From Dromaius novaehollandiae (lineage: Eukaryota > Chordata > Aves > Casuariiformes > Dromaiidae): a DNA stretch of 64,000 nucleotides. The notes under the pieces are model-generated. The model searched no databases. It saw only the letters and a program-made list of their open reading frames with translations, and was not told the origin of the DNA. The translations under genes were made by a program, and so were the position numbers. Below, piece after piece: positions 1-13,700 of this stretch. The DNA lies in assembly GCF_036370855.1 (NCBI RefSeq), contig NC_088110.1, positions 22,873,501 to 22,937,500 of the forward strand. The letters are read 5' to 3'. Numbering within the stretch: the first letter of the stretch is position 1; each line of letters starts with the position of its first letter.

Positions 1-3000
1 GCACCTAGCGGCGCCTGACACCTAGCGGGGCTTAGTCACAACGAGTCACAGACCTCAAAGAGCAGCCGCCACTTCCCCATTTACACGAGCATCCACGTTT
101 AGAAAGAAAGGTTAGGGAAAAGTTACCCTTGCAGGAAGCATGTTCCTTGATTGTCCGAACTAAGACAGCCACACTCTGCAATCGTCCATGCAATGCAAAG
201 TGGGCCCAGTCTGCAGGGTACAGAATTATATACCTTTCTTCAAAAGAGAAAGGCAGATTTTTCCAAGGTGACTACTGTCTGGGATGCCTCAGGTTAGAAC
301 ATACAGCCAGCAACAACCACAGTTTCCAGAGAAAGGACAGCTGGTGCTTTCTGAAAAATCAGCCCAGGAAGCATGATTATGAAACATTCACCTAACACTT
401 ATGTTTTAAAGCGTAGATATTAAAAGAGAACTTCACCAGTGTTTCCTTTCATCGCCATTAAGTTTAATTCTCACTCTAAGTGTCTGGGGTTCTTTTTTTG
501 CATTTGGTTTTGTTTTTACTCTTTTTGTTGTTAGACAATACTAGGTTATTTACCGTTTAGGAAACTAAACTTTAAGATAAATGTATTAGACAGACTTTCT
601 CTCTAGTTTTCAGACAGAAAAGGGATCCTGAATAGATTGAAAGGACTATAAAATTAATTTAAAATAAAAATTAACAGCAGAACACTGTGGAAAACATCAC
701 ATAACGTTCCCGAAAATCTTGCTTCTGAATAAACTTAAAATTGATCTGCTGCCTGTTACGTGAACATATTTCTAGTTCACTTACAGTTAGTCAAATTGTA
801 CCAGCACTGGGAAAAAGGCTTAACATTTTAATTCCTTTATATTACACTTTGCATGTTCTGCTTTTCTCTGAACTCAGCAGCTGTCACGATGGTGGCCATT
901 TGGATGTGAACACCTATCACAAGCAATCTGAAAACCCTTTTCTCAGCCTGCTAGCTTAACATTGTAATTTAATTATTTTTCAAAATAAGATTTACCAATA
1001 TTTTATTTGTTACCTCATCTCACACTATCTCCTAGGCAAAACATTCACAGGACTCTAGAAGTAGAACCCCTCGGTACCTGCAGTATTCACGGGATTGTCC
1101 CAGCAGGTTCTGCTGCCTCAGAACCCAGCGGGCAGGACTGGAAGGAGAACATAAGCACGCACCAGGTATTTCCAGATGAACGCTCAAACTTAATTGCAGA
1201 GTTGTCTGAACAGTCATTTATCAATGCATTTACTTCAGCAGTGCTCTAGACTCTTAAGCTCTTATCTTAATGCAAACAAATTCACTGTTTAATGACTGGC
1301 ATCTTATTCCTGATTTTACATCTAGCTCACAGAATCTTCCATCAACTTCTACATGAATGGGACCAAATTGCCCTCTTCTGCCTGCATCCAATTCTGCCAA
1401 AAGGAAATTTCCTAACAGACTGGTACCAAGAATTGCCAGACTTCAGCCTCAGTTTTGACACCATTTTCATATGAAAATCACCAGCTCAAGAATCAGCTGA
1501 GTAATAACAGCCACTGAACAGTCGTATTTAAAGTTAAGTGCATGTTTGACTCTTGCAAATTAATCAGAGTTAATTCTGCAACTGTTTCTCCATTTGTGTT
1601 ACTGAGAAAATACCTACTTTGCAGTCATGGTGTTAGGGTGTCTTCATATAGTGCTTTATATCTTCAAAGCACTTCACAAATGCTAAGTATTATTATCAGT
1701 TCTGACCATGAACATTAACTCTCTTCAGGTCCCCAAGTTATTCTGCAGAATCTTTGAAGACGATTTGATTATACAATCAGTTCTCCATATGCTAATACTC
1801 AGGCACTTTAAGTTTGTCACATCAAAAAGAAAGACAGAAAGAACTATTTGTCAGAAAGACAAATAATTACCAATATCAGAAGTAAATTGGCCATTTGTTA
1901 GAAGTAATGTGTATGTTCTTAACCATTTATCGGGAGAGCTCCCTTGATCAAAATAAGACAGCCTACTGGAACCAAATAAGCTGGTTCTTTAGCAAACACC
2001 TTAGCTATATTAATACAAGAACTTATAAGCTTTTCTCCTGGGTAAAGTGGAAGTGTCAGCAGCTTCTGGAAGCCTTAAACAGTAATAGTAAAGGTGGCCT
2101 CAGCCTCAGCCTGTGCCTTCTTCATGCTGAACCAGCTTGCCTACCACAAATGGTACTAAATAGTGCAGTTTGGAAGGCCTTATACAAAAGAATTGTGTAC
2201 CACTATTTTTATGGGGGAATTCTCTAACCAGGAATATATTCTACCTTTCCATCAAAAGAAGCAGAAACCTGTTGGAACAAATTCAGCTTAGCATACCATA
2301 ACTGCATGACATCTAGACCTTAAGTGTGGCTAGCAGTGAGACAGAGTAGCAGAATTTATTTCACCTGTAGCCAGTTTTTATTGGTAAAAGTAATTTCTTA
2401 TTTTATTCAAATCTTTTTAGGGCTATTTGATAAGACTCTTGTAGCCATAAGAACAATAAAAGAACTGCAGACCCACTAAATGCGAAACTCAAGTGTACGT
2501 TACACCACACATTATAATTGGTCCTGATAAAACTAAGCGCACTACTATACAAAAAAGAGCTCATCTGACAGTTTCTTTAGGTTGAGTTTAATGACAAGTA
2601 TCAAATGAAGTTATTTAGCAAAGAGCCTCAAAATCTGCAGTCCTATTTTGGCCAGCACGTTGCATCCAGCTGAACACAACAAGCGATGGGATATCCTGTC
2701 GTCAGTAGTGCTGCAACACAGAGGCCGTTGTTCGTTCGTTCCAATTACAATACAGTTCAGCAGAGTCTTTCAGAGCTTTTAAGTATCACAGAGTGTTTGA
2801 CATCTGATTAGACTCTACTCATAATGAACTGGTTCATTTTGAGGGAGGAACTATGCTATTTTCTTGACAGAAAAGCTACTTTTCAACTTGGAGAGCTTAA
2901 TTACACAATGAGATACAGACACAGGTTTCTCTGTGCTTCTTTATTGAGTTTCTGCACGCTAATTTAACATTTTAAACATACAGCAGCTAGAAGTTTCCTT

Positions 3001-6000
3001 ACATCAAGTAAAAACTCAGAAAAAGGTCTGTTTCCTAGCAGAACAAAAGGGCATTCCCCATTATATATGCGGCCCATAAAGACAATTATTTCAGCAAATT
3101 ATGATTAGGCAGATAATATACATTAAAATATGCAATAGAATAACTGCCAAGAAACTGAGATACACAATGAAAAATAACAAAGATACGTCAAGAATCACAA
3201 GTTAAGCCTCTCAAAATTAAAGCATTCAAATCTGAAAGCAAATACCATTGACTATGAAGCTGAGCAGAATAAGGGACCTTTCCTCACGAACAAGCCATGT
3301 AGAATTCTAGTACTCTAATGCCCAGTAGATTTTGGGGATCAAAGCAATCTCCATTTCTATAGCTTTCAAAGCCAAAAGGATACACTCCTGTCAGACTTGA
3401 GGTAAAAAATACCAATGCAAGCCATTTACAACAGAAGACAGCAAAAGACAGGTCAGGTATATATGGTGAATACCTGAAACGCACTGGTGTGAAAGAATAT
3501 GCAAGAATATGGACCAAATAGTCAGTGTCAAATAAAGTCATTCCAGCTATAAAGGCATCGAGAATGAAATTTCTGTCAGAGCAATATTTAATAGGAAGAC
3601 TCCTGTCTTGGAAATTTCTGTTACTGAAAGCAAGCTGGACCAACATGGATGCAGCTTTCCCCTCCAAAACCTTCTACTCTCGCATCAGCTAACCCCCCCT
3701 CAGAGCAAATCCCACCACAACCTTCAGCCCATAGTACTTACTGCCACAGGAATGCCTCCCGGTAGAGTATTAAGTGACAAAAGTCATTACGATGCAAGTG
3801 CAAATACAACTGTGTGCTTTGACCTTCCCATATTATACCATCTAAAAGAAGAGTCGAAAGAACCCTGTGCAGACATCTGCAAATAGGGCTTAGGTCAGTT
3901 GTGCAAAATCATTACAAATATTAGCTAAAGTCCAACAACCAAAGTCATAGGTTTTGTCCCCCACCATGAAAAAGGCTGGAAAATATGACAAAAGAATTAC
4001 GCCCCACCACCTATTTTATGCACACTTTACACATTATGCATATGCATGTAGAACTATTTTCCTTGAAGTTAACTTTTGCAATACCAACGCAGACACTGTA
4101 ACATAAAAGTAAAAATAAACTTTCTACTCATTTCCCGTCTGCTAATTTCAACATATGACAATCTGTCCTGCAACTGAGATACGGTCTACCTGAACCAGAG
4201 ATGCTAGAACACTAATATGTGAATGCAACAGCGACCCAGATAGGAGCAAAATAACTGTAACAGAAAACCCTTGTAAAGCTTATTTTCTTAGCAAAGTAGA
4301 GTTAAAAGTTTAAGGCTGACCCTGTTTTGAGATATTTGAAATTCATTGCTGAAAACTTATTAATTTTGTGTCTGTATATTTAGATGTGATTTTATATAAA
4401 TATATATACACAGAAAATATAGCTTATTAACTGTACACCTGGATAATACAGCTGTTCTCTAGTAAAACTTCCATGACAGTACTTTAACAAAATAATTAAA
4501 TTTGTATGAGAATTTTACATCTCAATTAGATCACTGGAGACAAAATATTCAACACCATTGTGACTGCTGCATGGTAGTGAGCATGCTGAAAGACTTACAC
4601 AATTAGGGAAAAAATTTTCTTCAGTAGAACAACTCTAATCAATGGGAATTCAGTTGGATACAAGTATGTTACAGCATTATGAAACACCTGAAGATTAAAC
4701 ATTTATACTACAGTAGCTCCCTAAGAACAAATGTGTATTTTGCATTTGCATATGCCAAGAAAGCTTTATCAACTAGTGAAACAAGCTTAGCGAATCAGAG
4801 GGGCACAAAAACTTTATGAAAATTACCAAGGCAACTAAAATACTTTGAGCTGTAGTATGAAGTTTATTTAAAGACCCTTTCCACTTATGATGGGGAGGGT
4901 TTGCTTGTTTTTAAGACCTTAAACTAATAACCACAAGAAAAAAGTGCCTTACATGAAGGGATTCTATACTAATTTAGAGATGCTGGCTTAACTTGCAGCT
5001 TTGAGCATGTTAAAAGTTCACGTGTATTTATAGCTGGTAATTCAAACTGAGCCAAATTAAGCCAGGTTGTTCCCTCCTTACTCCACATGGTTTTTCCCCA
5101 CTAATAAAGCAAACACATGGCTCCTCACGGACATCACAGAGACCATGTCACAGCTTACTTCTCCGTACCCACCTGAAATTTTATAATGCAGTAGTTTCAA
5201 ATATTTTGGTTGATGCAGGCTACCTATAGCTGACTTAATGTTGCCTTTGCATTTAAAAGTACAAGTGACTCAGCAGCATTAAGATGACTTTCCATCACAT
5301 TTTTTCCTAACTGCTAATAACGAGTAGGAAAAAATCTCAAAGGTATACGAGATACCTGCAAAGCACCCAGTTTTGAATTGTTGCCATCTTTATACAGGGT
5401 CCTTCTCAGAAAATGGTTTGTAAGAACAGTACTGAAAAAAAAACTTCCAGCCTAACAATGACTCTAGGTCAAGTACGCTCAAGCAGAAAGTAAGGAATGC
5501 TCTTCCTATTGCCAGGCCTGTAAATCTCCCTTCCAGAATTATTTTGGAATCTGTCATTCTCTAGCAAAACAACCGCTGATGTGGTTTTGCAGACTAGTAC
5601 TACTATGATACCCTTAGTTACACTTTGCAGGCCCAGGAAGGCTTGATTATGTCCTCAGTGACAACTGTGTAATCCAAGGATTTCAGACACTAGTGGAAAT
5701 GCAAGTGAAACATAGCAAATATCTGTTTGGTGAGGCCAGAGACGTACATGGTGTAGTTCAACAAAGCAGCAACGGCTTGGGAGAAGTAAATAATCTGAAG
5801 TTACATATTGCAGTGTTAAGCATACTGCACAGTAAAGCAGAACAGGGAGAGAAGAAAGATGATCTGACATTTACTGTTTAGCGTAGAATCCCTCTTAAGT
5901 GGGCACATTTCAAATCGCCAAGGCAGAAAGGCACAACTGCTGCAACACAGCAACAGCCTGAGGTAGAGTTACAAAGGAAGCAGCGGCAGAAACTGGGCAC

Positions 6001-7289
6001 TTCAAGCAGCTAAACAGAAACATTGCAAAGTTAAATGTCATAAAGTGCTTTTAAACTGAACACTTGAAATTAAGAACAAAACAGAAACAAAAAAACAGTA
6101 GCAATCCCAAAGTTCTGAATTTAGCATTGACAAGCTAGCGTCCTGGCATCTCTTGTGCTGAATGACACCAGCAACCGGTGACTTTGATTACTGGCAGAAG
6201 TAGCCCAATTAACATCTGTCCCCCAAAAAGATACTTAAATACAATCAGTCAAGATCATGTCATCAGTTTACAGACAGACCTAGTCCTCATCAGAAAATCT
6301 GATCATGTGTTTTGTACATGAATTTAATGCACAGTCACACTGTTAAATACAATAAAGCACATAAATGCAGTGAGAAACATGCTCTAGAGAAAATCATGGC
6401 TAGTAGTATGCTTCAGAGGTAGATAAAGCTTGTGCCAACTGGACCATAACTCTAGGATAAGGCTCTACAACTGCCAACTTAAAGGGTAGTTTTGTCTGGT
6501 CCCCAAATAAGATTCCACCACCACTTAACTTCATTTCCTTAAGGTTCTGTAGCAGAGTCTGGTCCCCAGTTGTCATTAAGCTAGGCAACTCTCTTAAGAA
6601 AAGCACAGCTTTAGGCACAGTGTTCAAAAGAGTACACTGGTGCTCTAAGAGCTGCCGAAAAATCTTTTGAGTACCTGAATGCTGCATTTTGTCCACATTC
6701 TCCTAGCACTAGATTAGGTTTCAGAAATCCACTCCCCCTGTGCCCCATTAGCATGGTCAGGTGGGGCTCAGCTAATTTTGTTTTCCTCTGATGTGATTAT
6801 TTCCTGGGATCACCTGGAGATGTTTGTCAGATTTGTTGCTCTTGCACAGTCTTGAGATACTGGCAGTTCTTTTCTCCTGCTCTCTTCTCCTGGCACACTA
6901 TTAATGTTGGTGGCTTCTATTTTCTCTGTTAAAAGGTTCTAAATTTGTTATTGGGTTTTGGAAAATGTCTTCTGGCTTGTCGTACAGATATAGTGGACAT
7001 TCTGTGGTTCCATCCATACCAAATAGTGACCATGCAGCAAATGTGATGGAAAAGCTCTAGATTCCACAAATCAAATTTTTCATTCTCCTCTTGTCATCCT
7101 AAGCACCAAGGATTGAGTGCTTTCTTCTTTTAAAGAAAAAAAAGGAATTAGATAAAAAGTCTTTTTCTAAATAACAAGACGATAGCTCTCCTCCCAAACC
7201 ACTGAAACAATTCTACAGTGCACCAGATCAGTATTAATAGACTCTTGACTTCTTCACACTTCCTGCTTGTTTTCGGTCAGAATTATTAA
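1..7289. other. Downstream flank of CA5A, no supported gene
   Basis: AT-rich DNA. The longest open frames are 3284-3667 and 6400-6696, both minus strand. Neither has a recognisable domain, and both are within the length expected by chance in 64 kb on two strands. The first ~110 bases hold several CpGs. By synteny the SLC7A5 promoter lies to the left. One possible SINE remnant near 1640-1710 is listed separately. Confidence 0.5.
1640..1712 (+). repeat. Possible ancient MIR/CORE-like SINE remnant
   Basis: The segment contains AAAGCACTTCACAAATGCTA followed by AGTATTATTATCAG. This layout (a 'caaagcrctttacaaa' block, then a TATTATTATC run) is typical of ancient amniote MIR/CORE-type repeats. It is short and diverged, and the recognition is from memory of the family pattern, not alignment. 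Confidence 0.35.
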
Positions 7290-7612
7290 TTTATTCAAGT
7301 CTCTGAGAGAGTGTTTGAAGAGACATGTAACAATTCAGGCAAAAGACAGGGAATAAGATCTCCTCCCCTTATTTTTCCTTTAACCTTCAGAATAGTTCCT
7401 GACACACACTAACATTTATTGAACTCTGTTTTAAAGTGAGTAAAGTTACTAAGAGTTAATATTCGCTCCTTCTCAATGGCACTTAGTAGAACTGAAAATG
7501 GCTGGCTGTGAAATTGTATGGCATATACACGCTGCAAAAAAGGAGAAATAATGATAAAGAGATGTCAGTTATATCCAGGTATTGCAACCTGGACTGACAT
7601 TTCATGGGCCAT
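7290..7612 (-). other. CA5A: CA5A 3' UTR with candidate poly(A) signals
   Basis: AATAAA occurs on the minus strand at 7420-7415 and again at 7295-7290, roughly 190 and 320 bases after the stop codon. Either could set the 3' end. Which one is used, or whether a longer UTR exists, cannot be decided without RNA data. Confidence 0.4.
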
Positions 7613-7792
7613 CTATGGCCCGATCTGCTGAGCATGGTCCTTGGACTGTGCTTCAACATTCAAGAGATGCATGTTTTGGAAAGATGAACGGACGGTTCGA
7701 TTCATTAATGGCTGAAGAGGGCGAAAGTTGTCTACCATTCTCTTTTCTTCTTCACCATCTGAAGTAAAGAGCAGCATCCGAAATGCCTCCAG
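7613..7792 (-). CDS. CA5A: CA5A terminal coding exon and stop
   Basis: Encodes the last 59 residues, beginning LEAFRMLLF and containing [19 protein letters not shown], the conserved C-terminal core of the family. TAG occupies 7615-7613. The acceptor is CATTCTCAG. About 18 divergent residues follow the conserved core, so the tail differs in sequence but not much in length from human CA5A. Confidence 0.94.
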   Translation of the reverse strand: MEAFRMLLFTSDGEEEKRMVDNFRPLQPLMNRTVRSSFQNMHLLNVEAQSKDHAQQIGP

Positions 7793-10700
7793 CTGAGAAT
7801 GAGAAATGGCCAATTTTGTGACTTCACTAACAGGAGAATTATTGGAGTAAATGACCAAACACAATCATTCATGCTTAGAAACTATCAGATATACTACTAC
7901 ATTCACATTCTGAGAAATCTTAGCATGAACTTCTGGCATTTCTTCTCCACCTGCTGATAAAGATTATGCCACCATCCATATCAGTGCAGAAGATGAGCTG
8001 TCAATCATCTGCCATCTTTAGGCAAATTAGATCTTGAATGTGTCAGTTCGGAGAAAGAACTGATTCCCATTCAAACACTGGAACATATGCCATCTTTAAA
8101 TAAATCTCTCTGAACTTCTTAATTTACATCCTTCCTGAAGTTCTGTTGGCATACGCTGGCACCCAGAAAAGAGGGAATCTCAACAAGCAACTATCTAGGT
8201 AGTTGTGTAGCTGTTGCTTTCAAAGGTTTATAACTGAGGATTTAAAAAAAAAAAAAAAAGAAAGAAAGAAAAAAACGTGCAGCAGATCAGATTTTTAACA
8301 TTCACAAGAGCATTACAATATTCTGTAAACAATAAGCCTTTCTATGCCATAAGAGAATGAAAGTGAAGAAGAGCCAAGAGAAAAAGAGAAAGTTTGATTT
8401 GAAAAGAAAAATTATACAGTACGCATTCAGCTCTCTTCCTTGTTCTCCTACAATTTTCTATTCTTCCAGTCCTGTTTCTTTACGTAAACCAAAACAATAA
8501 GATCACGTACATGACTATTCTTCAGGGTAAATGTTAGCTTGGCGCTTGACTACAGATGGACGCTAGCTCCATGCAGAAGCCTTATTTAAAAAAACAAAAA
8601 CAACAACAGTATTTCACCTCACATCATTAGACTTGTACTTTATTATTAACTAAAGCCTCAAAAAACAGACATTGCACAGATGACTCTCCTTCAGTGTTTC
8701 ATCAAGCATGAAAAATTGGACCATAGTACGTTTTCCCTTGATGTGCAACGGTCTCCAGTGTTTATTCTATGCTGTAATGCTTCAATTTTTATCACTCCTT
8801 TGAATACACAAAAAATCCTGAAAGAACACCCCAAAAAATGTGGTTGTAGTACAGTTCCAATCTGCCCTCCTTCTGACCATTTCCTACTTGTCCTTACACC
8901 TCTTACATACGAAGGAATAACATCATATTGGACAAAAGGAAGTACTAAAATTAACAGCAGTAGAGGGTTCACGGTGACAAGTTAGGGCTAGCGTCAGAAA
9001 AGACCACTGACCAAAAACTTCTCTGCCTGGGCTGAATTCTGGAACATTAACACTTGCAGAAACCTTTGTCTGTCCTTTTTAAATGGAAATCAAAAAGGAA
9101 AATTCAAGGACAGTACAGCCAACTACAGTGTAAACACAACTACAAAAGCAAAGGAGAAAACCTAATGGGGTTCACTCTACCCTTGGCTATCGGAAAGGTA
9201 CGTGAAGGTCTTGGAGCCTCTCTCCCTTCTGCACCTTCAGAGCTGGCCCCAAGGGAAGAAGAGAGCATTGGTCCTTGCAGTTTCTGCAAGATTCCTGAGC
9301 AAATGCATGCAGCTATCAGGAATACACACAAAAAGTCAGCAGAACAGAATTTCACAAAACCTACCCTTTCTTCTCCCTCTTTACTAAAAAGGGCTGGATC
9401 CTGTTAGGGAGAGCAAAAACATGCAGTGTTCTAACAATGTTAGAAGTTTTCAAGGTGCAGTTTCCAGCACAAGACACTGACAGAGATCAAGATGAAACTA
9501 TTTGGGGAGCTAGAGAAGCATCTCATACTGCTTACCGCAGAGGTCTCTATATTAGCTATTGTAAAGGTCAGTGTACTTCCCCAAACAAACACTAGGTGTG
9601 AAGCAGCTGCCTATTACTGTTTTCACAGAAAGTTGCCGGTCCTGGTTACAACTTCTGTGCATCTTCACTTCCCTTCTCCAGAAGCAGGCAGTCAAACAGG
9701 TATGGTATAAAATGAAATGTTTGCACAAAATTTACCTGATTTTCATCAACCTCTATTGGTTTCTTCTTAATAATCCATGTGACTGATTCTGTAAGCGGGG
9801 GAGTAGTCAAAGAGCCCGCGTAGGTCCAATAGTCAGGGCACGAAGGCATCAAACAGGAGGGGTCAAAGACATCAAACTCAATAACCGTGTCCTAAAGACA
9901 AGAAAAAGAATTTATTTTTTCAAATTGTAATTTGAGGAAAAAAATCACAGAAGATTTAAAAAGATCTTAACAATGAGATTAAATATGGAACATTATGTAT
10001 GCATATGCAAAATTAACTGTTGTGAACATTAACAATAAGCTACATAAAAATAACTTAAAACCCCATAAAGTTGTTATAAAATTGTTAAACTGTGTTTAAC
10101 TCTGTGCTCAGAGGCAGCCAGTGAATAGATTAAATTTAAAGTATTCCATTGTCCCCACAAACCATTAGGAACTCAATGAAGAAAAGTGTGCGAAGGACTA
10201 ATAGACTGTGTCTCTGTGAGAGTTAGAAGCAAACTGGGGGGGGGGGGGAAAAGGCTGAATGGTGGAGCAAGTTCAGGTAGTTCTGACATGTGTACTCAAA
10301 AGATCTCAAATGATAGTGCTTTTATTTTTAGCCAAACGATTTTAGGCAGCAGGGAGAGGGAAGACAACTAAAATTTTATTCAAGTCACATCAGGTATTCA
10401 TGTCTCCAGAACTTGCACTCCCACAGCTGAGATACCAATCAGCGTGTAAAAGCTTTGGAGCCCTTTATTTCCTACACAACCATTTTATACCAAGGGTGTT
10501 TCCAGGATATATTGGGGGTGCAGGAAAGGAATATCTTGTTTTCCCTTAGATAGTCTTTATTGGTTCCCCACAGAGAATGAGAAGTATTACAGTGAAAGTT
10601 TTTTCAAAAATAGAGGGTTGAACAAGAGACATCCAATGGAAGCTTTCACCCAACATGTGAGAAGAAGGTGCAAGAACATCAGAGCAGGCATTATTTTCCC

Positions 10701-13700
10701 ATTCCTCCTTCCTCAAGCCAGGATGATGTTCCTTAGGGTTTGGTGCTTAAGTCCGTGATAGTGCTGGCAAGGCATCAAGGGTGTTCAAAAGTTTCAAACC
10801 AAGTGCTGACAGAGTTGCTGGGCAACTGACACTCTTTAGAAATCAGGCCCCTGCCAGGGCAGCTCACATGCAGTTTTATAAGCCTAACGTTAGATACTTT
10901 ATTTTTGAAAGACCTCGACCTTAGTTTAATTCAAATTCAGATGCTATAAAACATTACGTATTCTCATAATGGATGTATATTTACAGATTTCTGTAGGTCT
11001 TCTCTGGCAGTGAACAGACTTGTTTGGCTTTTATCTGGAAGTTTTCACTATATTTCCATAAATATTTGTTTTGTTTGGATAAAAGTAATTCTCACTGTGC
11101 TAAAGGCACAGTGACTTCAAATGGACACACAAGCCAGCAAACTTCTAGGTGTGTCTTCTGGTACTTTCAAAAGGAACCAGCACCTGGAGGAGTGTGAGTG
11201 ATTTCTGAGCTCTATCAGAGGCACAGTGCTCCCTCTCCTGGCAGAAGGCAGAAAATTCAGAATTCAACTATGAAGAAACAGTTGCATTTCCTTAGCAGAA
11301 AGTCTAGTGTTTAAAAACAAGCAACAATAATCTCCTCCTTCCAAAAGGAAAGATTAGAGTCTTAATTCCACAAGAAATAAAGCAACGCTTTCCACAGCAT
11401 AGTAAGTTGCTTTCAGAAAGCAAAATGCAAAAGTCAATCCAGCGGCATCTGCTTTCATGAAAGCAGAAGGGCCGGCTTCAGCAACGGCATTACTAAACAT
11501 GTCTCATGCCCTTCTACAGAAACACAGTCTCAAGAGCATCATTTCTTAAACCAAGGAGTTTGGAAAGCTTAAAGTATACAATCTCCTCCTCAAAAATTAA
11601 CATTTTTGTCCTCAACTATAATCTAACAATTCTCCCTACACATCAGCCAGGCCCCCAGTCTATAATTAGCAACAGCCGTGAAAAGAAAATGTTCATTAGT
11701 GTTTTGCTATTCTAAAAGTCTTGTTTAGGGTGAATGACAGCGCTAGATATGCTGAGCAATAACCAGTGGACATTTAAAAATAATTACCTTGTGTTTAACT
11801 GCTGGCAAGGCATCTACCAGCGTCTGCAGTCCTTCATGATGTTCTCCTAGCTACAGGACACAGATAGGAGATGTTAAGTATCTACCTTATTCAGTGGTTT
11901 TGATGTGGAAAAAAATCTTAGAAGTATTTTGGACTATATCTGTTTTACCAATAATGACACTAGAAAGGCATCATTGCAGCTTTTATATAAAGTAAAATTA
12001 CCTTTAAAAATACTCCAATAACAGCCAAGCCGTTACCTTCCATTACAGCTTCTTCAAAAGTTGGGTACACAACAGCATTCCAGTGTACTAAATGCAGCTG
12101 AAATATAAATGAACGAGAAATCAACACATGCACAGAGCAGAGCAATGATATCAGGAAACTTGACCTATTTTGATCTTTGCTACATTCAGTCCTTGGCAAT
12201 TTGAGAAATGCTAAAGTGAGCTACCTCAGAAATCAGAGGCCACAAAAGCAAGGACAAAAATGTTATTGGAAGATAATGGTCCTTCCACCCACCCGTTTTT
12301 TTAAAGCAGTAGCCCAAGAACCATTTCACACTAATGAAAGGCATTTTGTTTGTGGGAAACGAACTACAGGAATGCTAATTAAAGGCACAAAAATAGTTTA
12401 GTGTAATTGGAACTGAGGAAAACTTCCATCTATCGTAACAGAAAGAACAGAATATGCTACTCTGCTAAGGAACTTTCTCCTGAACATAACACAAGCTTCC
12501 TTTGTGCCGTTACATGCCCAACACAAATATTCTCATGACAGGTTTTGTGCACTAAACAGAAAACCAGCACCAGTCCCAAAACTTAGTCATACAGTTTTGC
12601 TGTTAATAAACATCTTGCCAAGGAAATAGGCATCATTATGAAATCATTAAAAGGAGATAATCATCTTCTAAAAAATAAGCAATAATCATTTTTCAAATTC
12701 ATCATTTTTGGCAAATAATTATGTTTATACCTGTTATACCTTCCTCTCTGAGCAACTTGACCTGTATTTTTCCCTTTGGGCCCATCTTCTTTATTAACTC
12801 TCTTTCTGCCTCAGTACTTGTCTACTCACAAAAATTTTGCTACTTTAACATTTACATGCGAGGTAGAAACAGAAAATAAAACAATCACAATGACCATTAT
12901 ATTAGCATAGAAGCCTGCTGTAGATTATTCCAGTTATCAAAGTTTTTTTGTGCATTTCTTACAGTTATTACAACAAACTTTCTGACATTAACCAGGACTT
13001 CGGGCTTAGATACACAGGGAAGTTATCGTATATAAGGTGAGCAGGGTCAGGCTTCTCCAGTTACAGGTAGGAGTATGAGAATTAAATAATCTTCTATTTT
13101 TGCTTTAAATATTCATGTTAATGAAAACAGAATTTAGTATGTGTTTTATTACTCTGCAAGTGTTTGGTAATAGGAGACAAGGTCCTTTTAAGGCAGTAGG
13201 GACTGCAGGTGCACTAAACACAGTAGCTAAGATACAGTGCATCCACCGTACTCCCAGGAAAATAGGTCCTACACCTCTTATGAACACTTAGCTTACTGCA
13301 TCTCAGAGGTAAAGCAGTTACAAATCTTTTTAACGGAGATCTGAGCTTGTGCATTTTCCCTCAGCATTTGCTGTCTGTCTGATGAGCACCACATCAGCTA
13401 AGATCTGGAAGCTCCTTAAGGTAGGGAAAATAACTGCCTGTCTCAACCCTCTGTTTGCTTTCTCTCACCCTTTCCCTTTTAAAGCAGCAGTTGTGCCATT
13501 TCATCCGGACAGGCCTGGAATACCAATGATATTTTGCTGCCTGCCTTAGGCTCATCCAGCAGCTGCCACCGTGAGAATTCAGGGAAGAGAAAACCAATGA
13601 AATTTTCAGTCATGTGGCTAATGTTCAATTTAAGACTAACTTCTCCAGAAAATACAGTGGCTATGAACTTACTAATAAAAAGGTAGAAGAGCTGTGGCAC

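Noticed and set aside
3284-3667. 127-codon minus-strand open frame with hydrophobic segments
   Set aside because: No recognisable domain. Roughly a dozen frames of this length are expected by chance in 128 kb of two-strand sequence, and it lacks splice or CpG support.
6400-6696. 98-codon minus-strand frame downstream of CA5A on the same strand
   Set aside because: Reads like a plausible globular segment but I recognise no family. Its listed start is GTG (first ATG three codons in), and the length is expected by chance. A protein search would settle it.
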